From positions 124,001 through 188,000 of the forward strand of contig NZ_PQFZ01000008.1 in assembly GCF_002917105.1 (NCBI RefSeq): 64,000 nucleotides of DNA. The letters are read 5' to 3'. Positions within the stretch are counted from its first letter, which is position 1. Each line of letters opens with the position of its first letter. Both the position numbers and the translations under genes were made by a program. This stretch comes from Allobosea psychrotolerans (GTDB lineage: Bacteria > Pseudomonadota > Alphaproteobacteria > Rhizobiales > Beijerinckiaceae). The notes under the pieces are model-generated. The model searched no databases. It was given only the letters and a program-made list of their open reading frames with translations, and was not told the DNA's origin. This document shows positions 47,173-57,035 of the stretch, piece after piece.

Positions 47173-49383
47173 GTGATTCCCAACGAGATCAAGATCACCC
47201 CGCAGCTCGTGGCCGAACATGGCCTGAAGCCCGACGAATATCAGCGCTTCCTGCATCTGATCGGCCGCGAGCCGACGATCACCGAGCTCGGCATCGTCTC
47301 GGCGATGTGGAACGAGCATTGCTCCTACAAATCCTCGAAGCTGCATCTGAAGACGCTGCCGACCAAGGCGCCCTGGGTGATCCAGGGGCCGGGCGAGAAT
47401 GCCGGCGTCATCGATATCGGCGACGGGCTTGCCATCGTCTTTAAGATGGAGAGCCACAACCACCCCTCCTTCATCGAGCCCTATCAGGGTGCGACGACCG
47501 GTGTCGGCGGCATCCTGCGCGACGTCTTCACCATGGGTGCGCGGCCGATCGCGGTGCTCGACGCGCTGCGCTTCGGTTCTCCCGATCATCCGCGCACGCG
47601 CCATCTGGTCTCCGGCGTCGTCGCCGGCATCGGCGGCTACGGCAATTCCTTCGGCGTGCCCAATGTCGGCGGCGCGACCGGCTTCCACAGCCGCTATGAC
47701 GGCAACATCCTGGTCAACGCCATGGCGGTCGGCATCGCCCGCGCCGACGAGATCTTCTACGCCAAGGCCTCGGGCGTCGGGAAAGCCATCGTCTATCTCG
47801 GCTCCAAGACCGGCCGCGACGGCATCCATGGCGCGACCATGGCCTCGGCGGCTTTCGGCGAGGGCGGTGAAGAGCGGCGCCCGACCGTGCAGGTCGGCGA
47901 CCCCTTCGCCGAGAAGCTTTTGCTGGAAGCCTGCCTCGAGATCATGGCGGCCGGCCATGTCGACGCGATCCAGGACATGGGCGCGGCCGGCCTGACCTGC
48001 TCGGCCGTCGAGATGGGCGCCAAGGGCGATCTCGGCGTGGAGCTCAACCTCGACGCTGTGCCCTGCCGCGAGGATCAGATGAGCGCCTATGAGATGATGC
48101 TTTCGGAGAGCCAGGAGCGCATGCTCATGGTGATCAAGCCCGGTCATGAAGAGCCGGCCGAGGCCATCTTCAGGAAGTGGGGCCTCGACTTCGCCGTGGT
48201 CGGCTACACCACGGATAATCTGCGCTTCGTCGTGAAGCATCAGGGCGAGGTCATGGCCGACCTGCCGATCAAGGAACTCGGCGACGAGGCTCCCGAATAT
48301 GACCGGCCCTGGATCGAGACGCCCAAACTGCCGGTGGTCGAGGCCGCCTCGGTCCAGCCGCCGCTGTCGCATGCCGATGCGTTGCTGAAGCTCATCGGCT
48401 CGCCCGATCTCAGCTCCAAGCGCTGGATCACCGAGCAATACGACACGCTGATCCTGGGCAATTCGGTGATCACGCCCGGTGGCGATTCCGGCCTGATCCG
48501 CATCGAGGATGGGCCAAAGGGCCTTGCCATGACCGCCGATGTGACGCCGCGCTATTGCGAGGCCGATCCGTTCGAGGGCGGCAAGCAGGCGGTGGCCGAA
48601 GCCTGGCGCAACCTCACAGCCGTGGGCGCGACGCCGCTCGCGATCACCGACAACCTGAATTTCGGAAATCCCGAGCGCCCCGAGGTGATGGGCCAGCTCG
48701 TCGGCTGCATCAAGGGCATCGGGGCAGCCTGCAAGGCGCTCGATTTCCCGGTCGTCTCCGGCAATGTCTCGCTCTACAACGAGACCAATGGCGTCTCGAT
48801 CCTGCCGACCCCGACCATCGGCGGCGTCGGCGTGCTGGCGGATGTGACCAAGCATGCGACCGTCGCCTTCAAGGCTGTGGGCGAGACCATCATCCTGGTC
48901 GGCGAGACCGCGGGCTGGCTCGGCCAGTCCGCCTATCTCGCCACGATCTGCGGCCGGGAAGAGGGCGCGCCGCCGCCGGTCGATCTCGCGATCGAGCGCA
49001 GGAATGGCGATGCGGTGCGGGCACTGATCACCGCCCGGCGCGTTACGGCCTGCCATGACCTGTCGGATGGCGGCCTTGCCGTCGCGCTGGCCGAGATGGC
49101 GATGGCGGGCGGCGTCGGGGCGGCGATCGACGCCCTGCCTGCCGGACCTGTCCATGCCGTGCTCTTCGGCGAGGATCAGGCGCGCTATCTTGTCACGGTG
49201 CCGGAGGTTTCGGCCGCCGCGGTGCTCGCCGAATTCAAGGCGGCTGGTGTGCCCGCGCTCGCGCTCGGCAAGACCGGCGGCGATGCGCTTGCCCTTCCCG
49301 GGGAGGCGGCGATCGCGGTTGCGGCCCTGAAGTCCGCGCATGAAACCTGGCTGCCCGCCTATATGGCTGGCAAGGCCGCCTGA
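47173..49383 (+). CDS. purL: Phosphoribosylformylglycinamidine synthase subunit PurL
   Basis: 736 residues from GTG 47173 (AGGA upstream), the length of the small PurL that works with separate PurS and PurQ. FGAM-synthase motifs: [55 protein letters not shown] and [16 protein letters not shown]-dependent amidation of FGAR in purine synthesis. purS and purQ are not adjacent in this window. Followed after 11 bp by bolA, a typical alphaproteobacterial order. Confidence 0.97.
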   Translation: MIPNEIKITPQLVAEHGLKPDEYQRFLHLIGREPTITELGIVSAMWNEHCSYKSSKLHLKTLPTKAPWVIQGPGENAGVIDIGDGLAIVFKMESHNHPSFIEPYQGATTGVGGILRDVFTMGARPIAVLDALRFGSPDHPRTRHLVSGVVAGIGGYGNSFGVPNVGGATGFHSRYDGNILVNAMAVGIARADEIFYAKASGVGKAIVYLGSKTGRDGIHGATMASAAFGEGGEERRPTVQVGDPFAEKLLLEACLEIMAAGHVDAIQDMGAAGLTCSAVEMGAKGDLGVELNLDAVPCREDQMSAYEMMLSESQERMLMVIKPGHEEPAEAIFRKWGLDFAVVGYTTDNLRFVVKHQGEVMADLPIKELGDEAPEYDRPWIETPKLPVVEAASVQPPLSHADALLKLIGSPDLSSKRWITEQYDTLILGNSVITPGGDSGLIRIEDGPKGLAMTADVTPRYCEADPFEGGKQAVAEAWRNLTAVGATPLAITDNLNFGNPERPEVMGQLVGCIKGIGAACKALDFPVVSGNVSLYNETNGVSILPTPTIGGVGVLADVTKHATVAFKAVGETIILVGETAGWLGQSAYLATICGREEGAPPPVDLAIERRNGDAVRALITARRVTACHDLSDGGLAVALAEMAMAGGVGAAIDALPAGPVHAVLFGEDQARYLVTVPEVSAAAVLAEFKAAGVPALALGKTGGDALALPGEAAIAVAALKSAHETWLPAYMAGKAA

Positions 49384-49394
49384 GGAGAGCCACG

Positions 49395-49631
49395 ATGGCG
49401 ATGGATGCGCGCGATATCGAGGCGATGATCAAGGCGGCGTTGCCCGACGCCACCGTCGAGATCAAGGATCTCGCGGGTGACGGCGACCATTACGCCGCGA
49501 CCGTGACCTCGTCAGCCTTTGTCGGCAAGAGCCGGGTGCAGCAGCACCAAATGGTCTACGCCGCGCTGAAAGGTAACATGGGCGGCGTGCTGCACGCCCT
49601 TGCGCTGACGACTTCGGTTCCCCAGAATTAG
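49395..49631 (+). CDS. bolA: BolA family protein
   Basis: 78 residues with the BolA fold: AMIKAALPDATVEIKDLAGDGDHY, AFVGKSRVQQHQMVY with the invariant His before Met that ligates a shared [2Fe-2S] cluster, and MGGVLHALALTT. The neighbour grxD encodes the partner monothiol glutaredoxin, so a BolA-Grx iron-sulfur heterodimer is expected, probably in iron homeostasis. Eleven bases after purL. Confidence 0.94.
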   Translation: MAMDARDIEAMIKAALPDATVEIKDLAGDGDHYAATVTSSAFVGKSRVQQHQMVYAALKGNMGGVLHALALTTSVPQN

Positions 49632-49692
49632 AACGAGACTAGTCCAGCAGTCCTTGCCAGCGGGCCTTGAACCCGCCTCAGGAGATCAGATC

Positions 49693-50028
49693 ATGAGCGA
49701 CGTCAACGCCCGCATCGATGCCGAAGTGAAGTCCAACGATGTCGTGGTCTTCATGAAGGGCACGCCGCAATTCCCGATGTGCGGCTTTTCCGGCCAGGTC
49801 GCGCAGATCCTCGGCTATCTCGGAGTGCCCTATAAGGGCGTCAACGTGCTCGAGGACCAGGAAATCCGCGAGGGCATCAAAGCCTATTCGAACTGGCCGA
49901 CGATCCCGCAGCTCTACGTCAAGGGCGAGTTCATCGGCGGGTGCGACATCACTCGCGAGATGTTCCAGGCTGGCGAGCTCCAGGCGCTCTTCGAGGAGAA
50001 GGGCATCACGGTCAAGCAGGCGAGCTGA
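49693..50028 (+). CDS. grxD: Monothiol glutaredoxin, Grx4 family
   Basis: 111 residues from ATG 49693 (GGAGATC upstream). CGFS active site in FPMCGFSGQVAQIL, SNWPTIPQLYVKGEFIGG glutathione-binding TIP motif and GGCDITREM. Carries a glutathione-bridged [2Fe-2S] cluster with BolA for cluster trafficking. A long GC hairpin follows. Confidence 0.96.
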   Translation: MSDVNARIDAEVKSNDVVVFMKGTPQFPMCGFSGQVAQILGYLGVPYKGVNVLEDQEIREGIKAYSNWPTIPQLYVKGEFIGGCDITREMFQAGELQALFEEKGITVKQAS

Positions 50029-50050
50029 AGGCTCGTTCTCGTTCACCCAG

Positions 50051-50078
50051 GCCTGCCTCTCGCAAGCGCGAGGCAGGC
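50051..50078. terminator. Symmetric hairpin between convergent grxD and GST genes
   Basis: GCCTGCCTC...GAGGCAGGC: nine perfect outer pairs plus inner CGC/GCG with an AA loop, without T-run on either side. Probably a bidirectional stop or mRNA-stabilising hairpin. Confidence 0.45.
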
Positions 50079-50106
50079 TACGCGCAGCCTCAAATCGAGG
50101 GGCCGT

Positions 50107-50748
50107 TCAGGCGGGCTGTGCAGTTGCGCGCATGGCAGGCCTTTGGGCCATTCTCTCCCACCAGGCCTCTATCGTTGGCTGGCCGGCGAGCAATGGGCCG
50201 GCTTCCGGCGCCAGCGTGAAATAAGCGAACATCGGCGCGGCATGCAGATCGGCGAGCGTGAGCGCGCCGCCGGCGAGGCAGGGGCCGCCATCCATCAGTT
50301 CGGCGATCGCGCTCAGGCATAGCCGCGCTTTCGGCAGCACCGCCTGGATGCGCGCCTCGTCAGACGGACGGCCCTTCCTGGGATTGGAAACGCGCTCCAC
50401 ATAGATGTCCCAAACCAGGGTGCGGTAGGCGTATGAGTCGAGGATGCTGATCACCTGATTGACCCTGGCGCGCTCGCGCGGCGCGGAAGGCTGCAGGGCC
50501 GGTCCCGGGAACGCCTCATCGACATAGCGCTCGATCGCTCCCGCCTCGTACAGCTTGAAGCCGTCATGCTCGAAGGCGGGTATGCGGCCGAAAGGCTGCC
50601 TCTCAAGCAAGGCGGCCGGCGGCCCGGTTTCGGCAAAGACATCGATCGGCTCCAGCCGATAGGGGACGCCTTTTTCTTCGAGCGCCAACCGGACTGCCCG
50701 GACATAGACACTGTAGGGCGCGCCATAGAGGACGGGGACGGACGTCAT
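50107..50748 (-). CDS. Glutathione S-transferase family protein
   Basis: 213 residues from ATG 50748 (AAGGAA upstream). N-terminal thioredoxin-like domain with LYGAPYSVYVRAVRLALEEKGV (catalytic Ser/Tyr region), FGRIPAFEHDGFKLYEAGAI (cis-Pro and the glutathione gamma-Glu site, E-A for E-S). C-terminal helical domain with SILDSYAYRTLVWDIYVE and LTLADLHAAPMFAYF. Detoxification or thiol-transfer role; substrate unknown. Followed on the opposite strand by the grxD hairpin. Confidence 0.9.
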   Translation of the reverse strand: MTSVPVLYGAPYSVYVRAVRLALEEKGVPYRLEPIDVFAETGPPAALLERQPFGRIPAFEHDGFKLYEAGAIERYVDEAFPGPALQPSAPRERARVNQVISILDSYAYRTLVWDIYVERVSNPRKGRPSDEARIQAVLPKARLCLSAIAELMDGGPCLAGGALTLADLHAAPMFAYFTLAPEAGPLLAGQPTIEAWWERMAQRPAMRATAQPA

Positions 50749-50791
50749 TGCGAGTTCCTTGCGATCGCTCATCCCCATCTGCAGGTGCTGT

Positions 50792-51040
50792 TCAAGCCGC
50801 CGCACATTCCGGATGCGGCTTCCTCACCCGCTCCTGCGAGGCTGGATATTTTTCCAGCTTGCCTGCTGGCCTGACCGGCCGGCGCACCAGTTCGCCGCCG
50901 CAATTCGGGCAGGCGCCGTGGAAGCGCGTGTCGGCGCAGTCCGCGCAGAAGGTGCATTCGAAGGTGCAGATCATCGCGTCGCGCGAATCGGGAGCCAGAT
51001 CGCGGTCGCAGCATTCGCAGTTCGGGCGCAGTTGCAGCAT
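50792..51040 (-). CDS. DUF1272 zinc-binding protein
   Basis: 82 residues with cysteine pairs CECC, CTFCADC and CPNC, the family's treble-clef-like zinc pattern (LRPNCECCDRDL, FECTFCADCAD, GACPNCGGELVRRP). Widely conserved small protein without known function. It lies 73 bp after the carbamoyltransferase gene on the same strand and may share its transcript. Confidence 0.9.
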   Translation of the reverse strand: MLQLRPNCECCDRDLAPDSRDAMICTFECTFCADCADTRFHGACPNCGGELVRRPVRPAGKLEKYPASQERVRKPHPECAAA

Positions 51041-51113
51041 GACAATATCCTCCTAGCGCGGAGAATGCGGCCAGTCGCGATCGTCTGCCAACGCTTCTTG
51101 CTGATGGGTTGGA

Positions 51114-52844
51114 TCACTTCACCAGAAGCCAGTCCTCCACCACCAGCGCGTCGAGGCCGCTCGTATAGAACATCAGGATCGCGTCCTCCGCCGTGTGCAG
51201 GATCGGCTTGCCCATGATGTTGAAGGAGGTGTTCAGCACCACCGGCACGCCGGTCAGCGCATGGAAGGCCTGGATCAGCGCATGGTAGCACGGATTACGC
51301 TCCGCGGTGACGCTCTGCAGCCGGCCGGTCGCATCCTCATGGACCACGGCGGGCACGCGCTCGCGCATGGCCTGCTTCCAGACCAAAGTGCGTTCCATAT
51401 AGGGCGCGTCCTGGTAGTTCTCGAACCAGTCCGGCCCGTGCTCGGCCAGAATCGAGGGCGCGAAGGGGCGGAAGGCCTCGCGATACTTCACCTTGGCGTT
51501 GAGCAGGTCCTTGGCGTTGGCAGGGCGCGGATCGGCCAGGATCGAACGGTTGCCGAGCGAGCGGGGGCCGAACTCGGCCTTGCCCTGGACCCAGCCGATC
51601 AGCTTGCCCTCGGCTAGCAATTGCGCCGTGACGGGGGCGACCTCTTCGGGCGCGAGCTTACGCAAGCGCGGCTCCCAGGCTGCCATGCGCTCCAGCGGCT
51701 CGGTCGAGACGGTCGAGCCGAGATAGGGCGATTGCGGACCCTCGGGCGCGCGCCAGTCAGGATTGGCCTGCGCATGGGCGAGCCAGGCCGCGCCGATCGC
51801 ATTGCCGTCATCGGCAGGTGCGGAGGGAACATGGACGCGACTGATACCATGGCGACCGACGATCTTGCCGTTGAAGGAGGAGTTCAGCGCGCAGCCGCCG
51901 GCGAGTACGAGGTTCTCGGCCGGCACCAAAGCGGCGGTTTCCGTGAGCAGCGCCTCCATCATCTCGGCGAAGACGTCCTGGCCGCAGCGGGCGAGGTCGG
52001 CCCAGCCCTGATCGAGCGCATCGATTGGGCGCAGCGCCAGGATCTCGGCGCTGACCTGGCGCACTGTCGCGGCGTCCGCAAAGGAGAGCTTGTGGCCGTC
52101 GATCCGGTAGAGCCGGCGCAGCAACGCCATCAGCGCGCCGTCGGCCTTGCCATAGGGCGCGAGCCCCATGATCTTCCATTCCTCGCCCTTGGCCTGGTCG
52201 AAGCCGGCAAGGTCGGTGACGAGGCCGAAATAGAAGCCGATCGACTCACGTCCGCGATGGCGCTTCACCTCGGTGATCTTGCCATCCGCGAGCGCGAAGA
52301 TCGCTGAAGCTCCGGTCTCGCCCATGCCGTCGACGATCAGGCAGGCGGCGTCCGTGAAGGGCGAGGACCAACAGGCATAGGCCGCGTGGCTGAGATGGTG
52401 GTCGTAGCGCGTCAGGCCGGTGACATTGGCCTTGCCGAAGGCGCGGTCGAGCCCGAGCAGCGTGCCGAGGCCGGCGCGCTGCTGGCCCAGATGCAGCGAA
52501 GCGATCAGCGCGCGCTCGGTGCGCTCGGGCACCAGCGAGCGGTTGAGTTCGGGCGAGAGCTTGAGCAGGGCGTCGAGCGAGAAGGAGCCGGCGCGGCTCA
52601 TCTGGTCGAGGAAGCCGGTGAAATCCTCGCTCCAGCTTGTGGCGATCCGGACGTCGGCATCCCTGGGAATGTAGCGCTTGAGCAGCCCTTCCATGCGCTG
52701 CACAGGATCCGGCTCGGAGTTGGGAGCGCGCTTATATTGCAGGTAGCGCTCGGTCGCCTCGGCGAAGACGACCTCGCCATCGGGGCCGATGATGGCGAGC
52801 GCGGGGTCGTGGAAGGTGGTGGCGAGGCCGATGGTGTAGGTCAT
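51114..52844 (-). CDS. Carbamoyltransferase, NodU/CmcH family
   Basis: 576 residues. N-terminal Kae1-like ATPase half (IGLATTFHDPALAII; metal-binding His in YDHHLSHAAYAC; VDGMGETGASAI; GCALNSSFNGKI) and C-terminal YrdC-like half (GPRSLGNRSILADPR, KYREAFRPFAPSIL, VVLNTSFNIMGKPI). Such enzymes transfer carbamoyl from carbamoyl phosphate via carbamoyl-AMP to hydroxyl groups of sugars or antibiotics (Nod factors, tobramycin). Substrate here is unknown; sugar decoration would suit the polysaccharide genes, but they are 30 kb away. Confidence 0.9.
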   Translation of the reverse strand: MTYTIGLATTFHDPALAIIGPDGEVVFAEATERYLQYKRAPNSEPDPVQRMEGLLKRYIPRDADVRIATSWSEDFTGFLDQMSRAGSFSLDALLKLSPELNRSLVPERTERALIASLHLGQQRAGLGTLLGLDRAFGKANVTGLTRYDHHLSHAAYACWSSPFTDAACLIVDGMGETGASAIFALADGKITEVKRHRGRESIGFYFGLVTDLAGFDQAKGEEWKIMGLAPYGKADGALMALLRRLYRIDGHKLSFADAATVRQVSAEILALRPIDALDQGWADLARCGQDVFAEMMEALLTETAALVPAENLVLAGGCALNSSFNGKIVGRHGISRVHVPSAPADDGNAIGAAWLAHAQANPDWRAPEGPQSPYLGSTVSTEPLERMAAWEPRLRKLAPEEVAPVTAQLLAEGKLIGWVQGKAEFGPRSLGNRSILADPRPANAKDLLNAKVKYREAFRPFAPSILAEHGPDWFENYQDAPYMERTLVWKQAMRERVPAVVHEDATGRLQSVTAERNPCYHALIQAFHALTGVPVVLNTSFNIMGKPILHTAEDAILMFYTSGLDALVVEDWLLVK

Positions 52845-52991
52845 GGCCGGCAGCGTATGGCGCAGCTGAAAGCGCGAGGCAATCGACGCAGGCGGTCGAC
52901 GCTGCCGCTGCCGGCCTATTTCCCGGCTGCGAAGGCCACGCTGCCGGCGATCGCCGCGATCGTTGGCTGCAGCTTTTCGAAGCCGCTTTCT

Positions 52992-53624
52992 TCAACGCCC
53001 CATCGCGGCGGCGATCAGCGCCTTCGCGTCGGCGCTCGCCCAGTCCGCCGGTCCCTGGATCATGCCGAGTTCGCAGCCCTGGGGATCGACCAGAAGGCTC
53101 ACCGGCATGCCTTCGATCTTCCGGGCAGCGCGCAGGTCCTGGAAGACCTTGGCCTGGGCGTCGGCGTAATAGGGCAGGCGCGTGATCTTGTTCTCGGCGA
53201 GCCAGGATTTCGGCTTGTTGAGATTGCGCGTGTCGATATTGATCGCGACCACCGCGAAGTCAGGCCCGCCGAGCGCGCCCTGCAGGGCGTCGAGCGCCGG
53301 CATCTCCTTGAGGCAGGGAGCGCACCAGGTCGCCCAGAGATTGACGAGCACCGTCTTGCCCCTGAAGGCTGCGAGCGTCGTCGGCTGGCCGTCGGGGCCT
53401 TCGAAGGCGAGAACGGGCGCCGGCTGCGGGCTCGTACGCACCTCGACGGCCGCTACCTCGCCCTGCGCCAAAGGCTGCATCTTCGCCGCACGCGCCGCTG
53501 CTGCGCCGCAAGATGCGGAATTGCCGGCACGGCCCTGGCCGGAGTAGAAGGCCGCCATGCCCGCGAGGCCGAGCGCCGCCACGACCCCGAGGGCCAGACC
53601 TATCTTCGTTCCAGACGTCATCAT
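52992..53624 (-). CDS. tlpA: TlpA-like thiol:disulfide interchange protein
   Basis: 210 residues from ATG 53624 (AAAGGA upstream). N-terminal membrane anchor ([22 protein letters not shown]), periplasmic thioredoxin domain with [13 protein letters not shown], cis-Pro in [10 protein letters not shown] and [13 protein letters not shown]. TlpA reduces periplasmic dithiols, for instance in cytochrome oxidase copper-site assembly. Its start is only 28 bp from argH on the opposite strand, so promoters must overlap the coding ends. Confidence 0.9.
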   Translation of the reverse strand: MMTSGTKIGLALGVVAALGLAGMAAFYSGQGRAGNSASCGAAAARAAKMQPLAQGEVAAVEVRTSPQPAPVLAFEGPDGQPTTLAAFRGKTVLVNLWATWCAPCLKEMPALDALQGALGGPDFAVVAINIDTRNLNKPKSWLAENKITRLPYYADAQAKVFQDLRAARKIEGMPVSLLVDPQGCELGMIQGPADWASADAKALIAAAMGR

Positions 53625-53652
53625 ACGTCCTTTGAAATCAGGAAAGACCGCC

Positions 53653-55044
53653 GTGAGCAATCGCATGTGGGGTGGGCGTTTCGCCACGGGTCCCGACGCC
53701 ATCATGGAGGAGATCAACGCCTCCATCGACTTCGACAAGCGCCTGTGGCGGCAGGATATCCGAGGCTCGCTCGCGCATGCGGCGATGCTGGGCGAGACCG
53801 GCATCCTGACCAGGGACGATGTGGCCGCCATCAGCGCCGGACTCAAGAGCGTCGAGGGTGAGATCGAGGCGGGCAGCTTCACATTCTCGCGCGCGCTCGA
53901 GGACGTCCATATGAATGTCGAGTCGAGCCTGAAGGACAGGATCGGCGCCGCCGCCGGCCGTTTGCACACGGCGCGCTCGCGCAACGACCAGGTCGCGACC
54001 GATATGCGGCTCTGGGTCCGCGACACGCTCGATGCCCTTGACGAGCAGATGGCCGATCTCCAGCTCGCCTTGGCTGAGAAGGCCGATCTCCATTCCGGCG
54101 CGGTGATGCCGGGCTTCACTCATCTGCAATCGGCGCAGCCGGTGACCTTCGGTCATCACCTCTTGGCCTATGTCGAGATGCTGTCGCGCGATCGCGGCCG
54201 CGTCCGCGATGCACGTCAGCGCCTCAACGAATGCCCGCTGGGGGCTGCGGCGCTTGCGGGCACCTCCTTCCCGATAGACCGCCATATGACCGCCAAGGCG
54301 CTCGGTTTCGACCGCCCGACGGCGAATTCGCTCGATTCGGTCTCGGATCGCGATTTCGTGCTCGAGACTTTGTCGGCGGCCTCGATCTGCGCCATGCATC
54401 TGTCGCGTCTGGCCGAGGAGATCGTGCTCTGGGCGACGCCGCAATTCGGCTTCGTCAAGCTCTCCGACAAGTTCTCGACCGGCTCCTCGATCATGCCGCA
54501 GAAGCGCAATCCCGATGCCGCCGAGCTGGTGCGCGGCAAGGCAGGCCGCGTCTTCGGTGCGCTGCAAGCCATGCTGACGATGATGAAAGGCTTGCCGCTG
54601 ACCTATTCCAAGGACATGCAGGAGGACAAGGAAGGCACTTTCGACGCCCTCCAGACGCTCTCGCTCTGCCTCGCCGCCATGGCCGGCATGGTGCGCGACA
54701 TGGAACCGGATCTGAAGGTGATGAAGAAGGCGGCGGGGCTGGGCTATGCCACCGCGACCGATCTCGCCGACTGGCTGGTGCGCGTACTCAAGATGCCGTT
54801 CCGCGATGCGCATCACGTCACCGGCCGGCTCGTTGGCATCGCCTCCGCCAAGGGCGTCGGGTTGGAGAAACTGACGCTGGCCGAGATGCAGGAGGTCGAG
54901 CCCAAGATCACGGAAGCGGTCTTCGCCGTGCTCGGCGTGACGCAGTCGGTGAAGAGCCGTGTCAGCTATGGCGGTACGGCCCCCGTCAATGTCCGCCGGC
55001 AAGCGAAGTCATGGCTCAGGCGGCTTGCAAAGGAGCGCGGCTGA
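53653..55044 (+). CDS. argH: Argininosuccinate lyase
   Basis: 463 residues from GTG 53653 (AGGAAAG upstream; the ATG four codons later is the alternative). Fumarase/aspartase superfamily: [14 protein letters not shown] start, [37 protein letters not shown] and the signature [12 protein letters not shown] containing the catalytic loop Ser. Last step of arginine synthesis: argininosuccinate to arginine and fumarate. Followed by the lipoprotein and lysA, a classic Rhizobiales order. Confidence 0.97.
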   Translation: MSNRMWGGRFATGPDAIMEEINASIDFDKRLWRQDIRGSLAHAAMLGETGILTRDDVAAISAGLKSVEGEIEAGSFTFSRALEDVHMNVESSLKDRIGAAAGRLHTARSRNDQVATDMRLWVRDTLDALDEQMADLQLALAEKADLHSGAVMPGFTHLQSAQPVTFGHHLLAYVEMLSRDRGRVRDARQRLNECPLGAAALAGTSFPIDRHMTAKALGFDRPTANSLDSVSDRDFVLETLSAASICAMHLSRLAEEIVLWATPQFGFVKLSDKFSTGSSIMPQKRNPDAAELVRGKAGRVFGALQAMLTMMKGLPLTYSKDMQEDKEGTFDALQTLSLCLAAMAGMVRDMEPDLKVMKKAAGLGYATATDLADWLVRVLKMPFRDAHHVTGRLVGIASAKGVGLEKLTLAEMQEVEPKITEAVFAVLGVTQSVKSRVSYGGTAPVNVRRQAKSWLRRLAKERG

Positions 55045-55242
55045 CGAAACCGTCACGCTCGGGCTCGATCCGAGCATCTCCGCCAGGGTTTCCCGGGTCT
55101 GCGCGGAGCCTCCCCCTGGGCCGGCCGATGGCCGGACCCGTGGCCTCCGCCCGAGAATGAGGTTGCAGCGCCTTCAAAAGCTCGCAACAGGTTGCTCCAT
55201 TCGCTACAGTCTCCGCCACGCTTCGTCCGAGGGTTTCCTTTC

Positions 55243-55509
55243 GTGCCGCATTCCAGCCTGAAATTGGGCCGTGCCGTCGTTCTGGCCGGCCTGCTCGGAC
55301 TTGCCTTGACCGCTTGCGGCCGCAGGGGGCCGCTGGAGCCGCCGCCGAAGGCGACCAGCGCGCTCGACCTGCCTGACCGTGACATCGGCGGGGAGGAGCA
55401 ACAGCAAATCGAGACCCAGGCCGGCGGCGCGCCCTTCGGCAAGCCGCCGAAAGCGGATAGGAACTTCACGATTCCGGAAAAGAGCTTCGTGCTCGATCCG
55501 ATCCTCTAA
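55243..55509 (+). CDS. Small lipoprotein, LptM/YifL-like
   Basis: 88 residues from GTG 55243. Basic start, hydrophobic LAGLLGLALTACGRRGPLEPPP with lipobox ALTAC and the 'CGRRGPL--PP' motif of the LptM (YifL) family, which in E. coli helps LptD mature in the outer membrane. Conserved position between argH and lysA. Confidence 0.88.
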   Translation: MPHSSLKLGRAVVLAGLLGLALTACGRRGPLEPPPKATSALDLPDRDIGGEEQQQIETQAGGAPFGKPPKADRNFTIPEKSFVLDPIL

Positions 55510-55615
55510 AGCGAAGCGTTTGCAACGCGCGCCCTTGCACTTCGAGACGCTGTTCCGGCCGGAATGGCGCTTGAGCGAGGGCCATCGGCATTCCTGAACA
55601 GGCACTGAGCGCCCC

Positions 55616-56905
55616 ATGCACCATTTCAGTTATCGCGACGGTTCGCTCTTTGCGGAGGACGTCGATCTCAGGCAGATCGCTGCCGAGGTCGGCACGCCGG
55701 TCTATGTCTATTCCTCGGCCACGATCGAGCGGCATTATCGCCTGTTCGCCGCGGCGGTGAAGGCGAACGCTCCGGCGGGGACGGCCCATGTCTTCTATGC
55801 GCTGAAGGCCAACGGCAATCTCGGCGTGCTGAAGACGCTGGCCGCGCTCGGGGCCGGGGTCGACACGGTCTCCGAGGGCGAGATCCGCAAGGCGCTTGCC
55901 GCCGGCTTCCCGCCCGAGAAGATCGTCTTCTCCGGCGTCGGCAAGAGCGAGAGCGAGCTGCGCTTCGCGGTCGAGGCCGGAATCTATCAGGTCAATATCG
56001 AGACCGAGGGCGAGCTCGATCTGCTCTCGCGCATCGCGGCTTCGCTGGGCAAGCGCCAGGAGGCGGTGTTCCGGGTCAACCCTGATGTCGGCGCCGGCGG
56101 CCATGCCAAGATCACCACGGGCTCGTCCGAGAACAAGTTCGGCGTCTCCTTCGAGGAGGTCGGCAGGCTCTATGCCCGTGCGGCCAATATGCCAGGCGTC
56201 AGGATCATGGGGCTCGCGCTCCATATCGGCAGCCAGATCCGCGAGACCGATTCATTCGAGACGGCCTATGCCAAGATGGCGACGCTGGTCAGGAGCCTGC
56301 GTGGCGAGGGTCATCGCGTCGAGCGGCTCGATCTCGGCGGCGGCCTCGGCATTCCCTATGAGATCCCGAAGGATTTCGACTACGGGCCCGATCTGATCGA
56401 GGCCTATGCCGCCATGGTCGGGCGGGTCACCAAGGGGCTCGATGTCGAACTCGGCTTCGAGCCCGGCCGCCTGATCGTCGGCAATGCGGGTATCCTGCTG
56501 ACGCGGGTCTTGTATCTCAATCCGCGCCCGACCAAGCAGTTCCTGGTGGTCGATGCCGCGATGAACGATCTGATGCGACCGGCGATGTACGAGGCCTATC
56601 ACGAGATCTGGCCGGTATCCGAGCCGGCGGCGGATGCAAGCCGCATCGCCTATGACGTGGTCGGGCCGATCTGCGAATCAGGCGACACCTTCACGACCGG
56701 GCGCGTCCTGCCCGAGCAGAAGCCCGACGACTTGATCGCCTTCATGACCGCGGGCGCCTATGGCGCCAGCATGGCCTCGACCTACAATCAGCGCCTGCTC
56801 GTCCCGGAAGTGCTGGTGAAGGGCGGGCAATTCGCCGTGACCCGGCCGCGCCAGAGCTATGAGGAGCTTCTCGGCACGGATCGTGCACCGCCCTGGCTGG
56901 CCTGA
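55616..56905 (+). CDS. lysA: Diaminopimelate decarboxylase
   Basis: 429 residues. PLP lysine Lys64 in FYALKANGN; GVDTVSEGEIRKAL; NKFGVSFEE; HIGSQIRETDSF; GGGLGIPY; C-terminal VGPICESGDTF, whose Cys reaches the partner active site in the dimer. Decarboxylates meso-DAP to lysine. Start ATG 55616 follows the lipoprotein by 106 bp with no obvious terminator, so likely co-transcribed. Confidence 0.97.
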   Translation: MHHFSYRDGSLFAEDVDLRQIAAEVGTPVYVYSSATIERHYRLFAAAVKANAPAGTAHVFYALKANGNLGVLKTLAALGAGVDTVSEGEIRKALAAGFPPEKIVFSGVGKSESELRFAVEAGIYQVNIETEGELDLLSRIAASLGKRQEAVFRVNPDVGAGGHAKITTGSSENKFGVSFEEVGRLYARAANMPGVRIMGLALHIGSQIRETDSFETAYAKMATLVRSLRGEGHRVERLDLGGGLGIPYEIPKDFDYGPDLIEAYAAMVGRVTKGLDVELGFEPGRLIVGNAGILLTRVLYLNPRPTKQFLVVDAAMNDLMRPAMYEAYHEIWPVSEPAADASRIAYDVVGPICESGDTFTTGRVLPEQKPDDLIAFMTAGAYGASMASTYNQRLLVPEVLVKGGQFAVTRPRQSYEELLGTDRAPPWLA

Positions 56906-57035
56906 GCTCTCGATCACGATGCGCTGAGGCCCCTGTGGGCGGAGCGCCTTCGCTCTGGCCTTGCCACATTCACGTGTTAGCGTGTGTCGAGTGGCGAAGG
57001 TTCAGGATGGTGCGCAGGCAGCTCGGAGCGACGGC

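Noticed and set aside
47143..49341. 732-codon minus-strand frame opposite purL
   Set aside because: Antisense shadow; purL on the plus strand is unmistakable.
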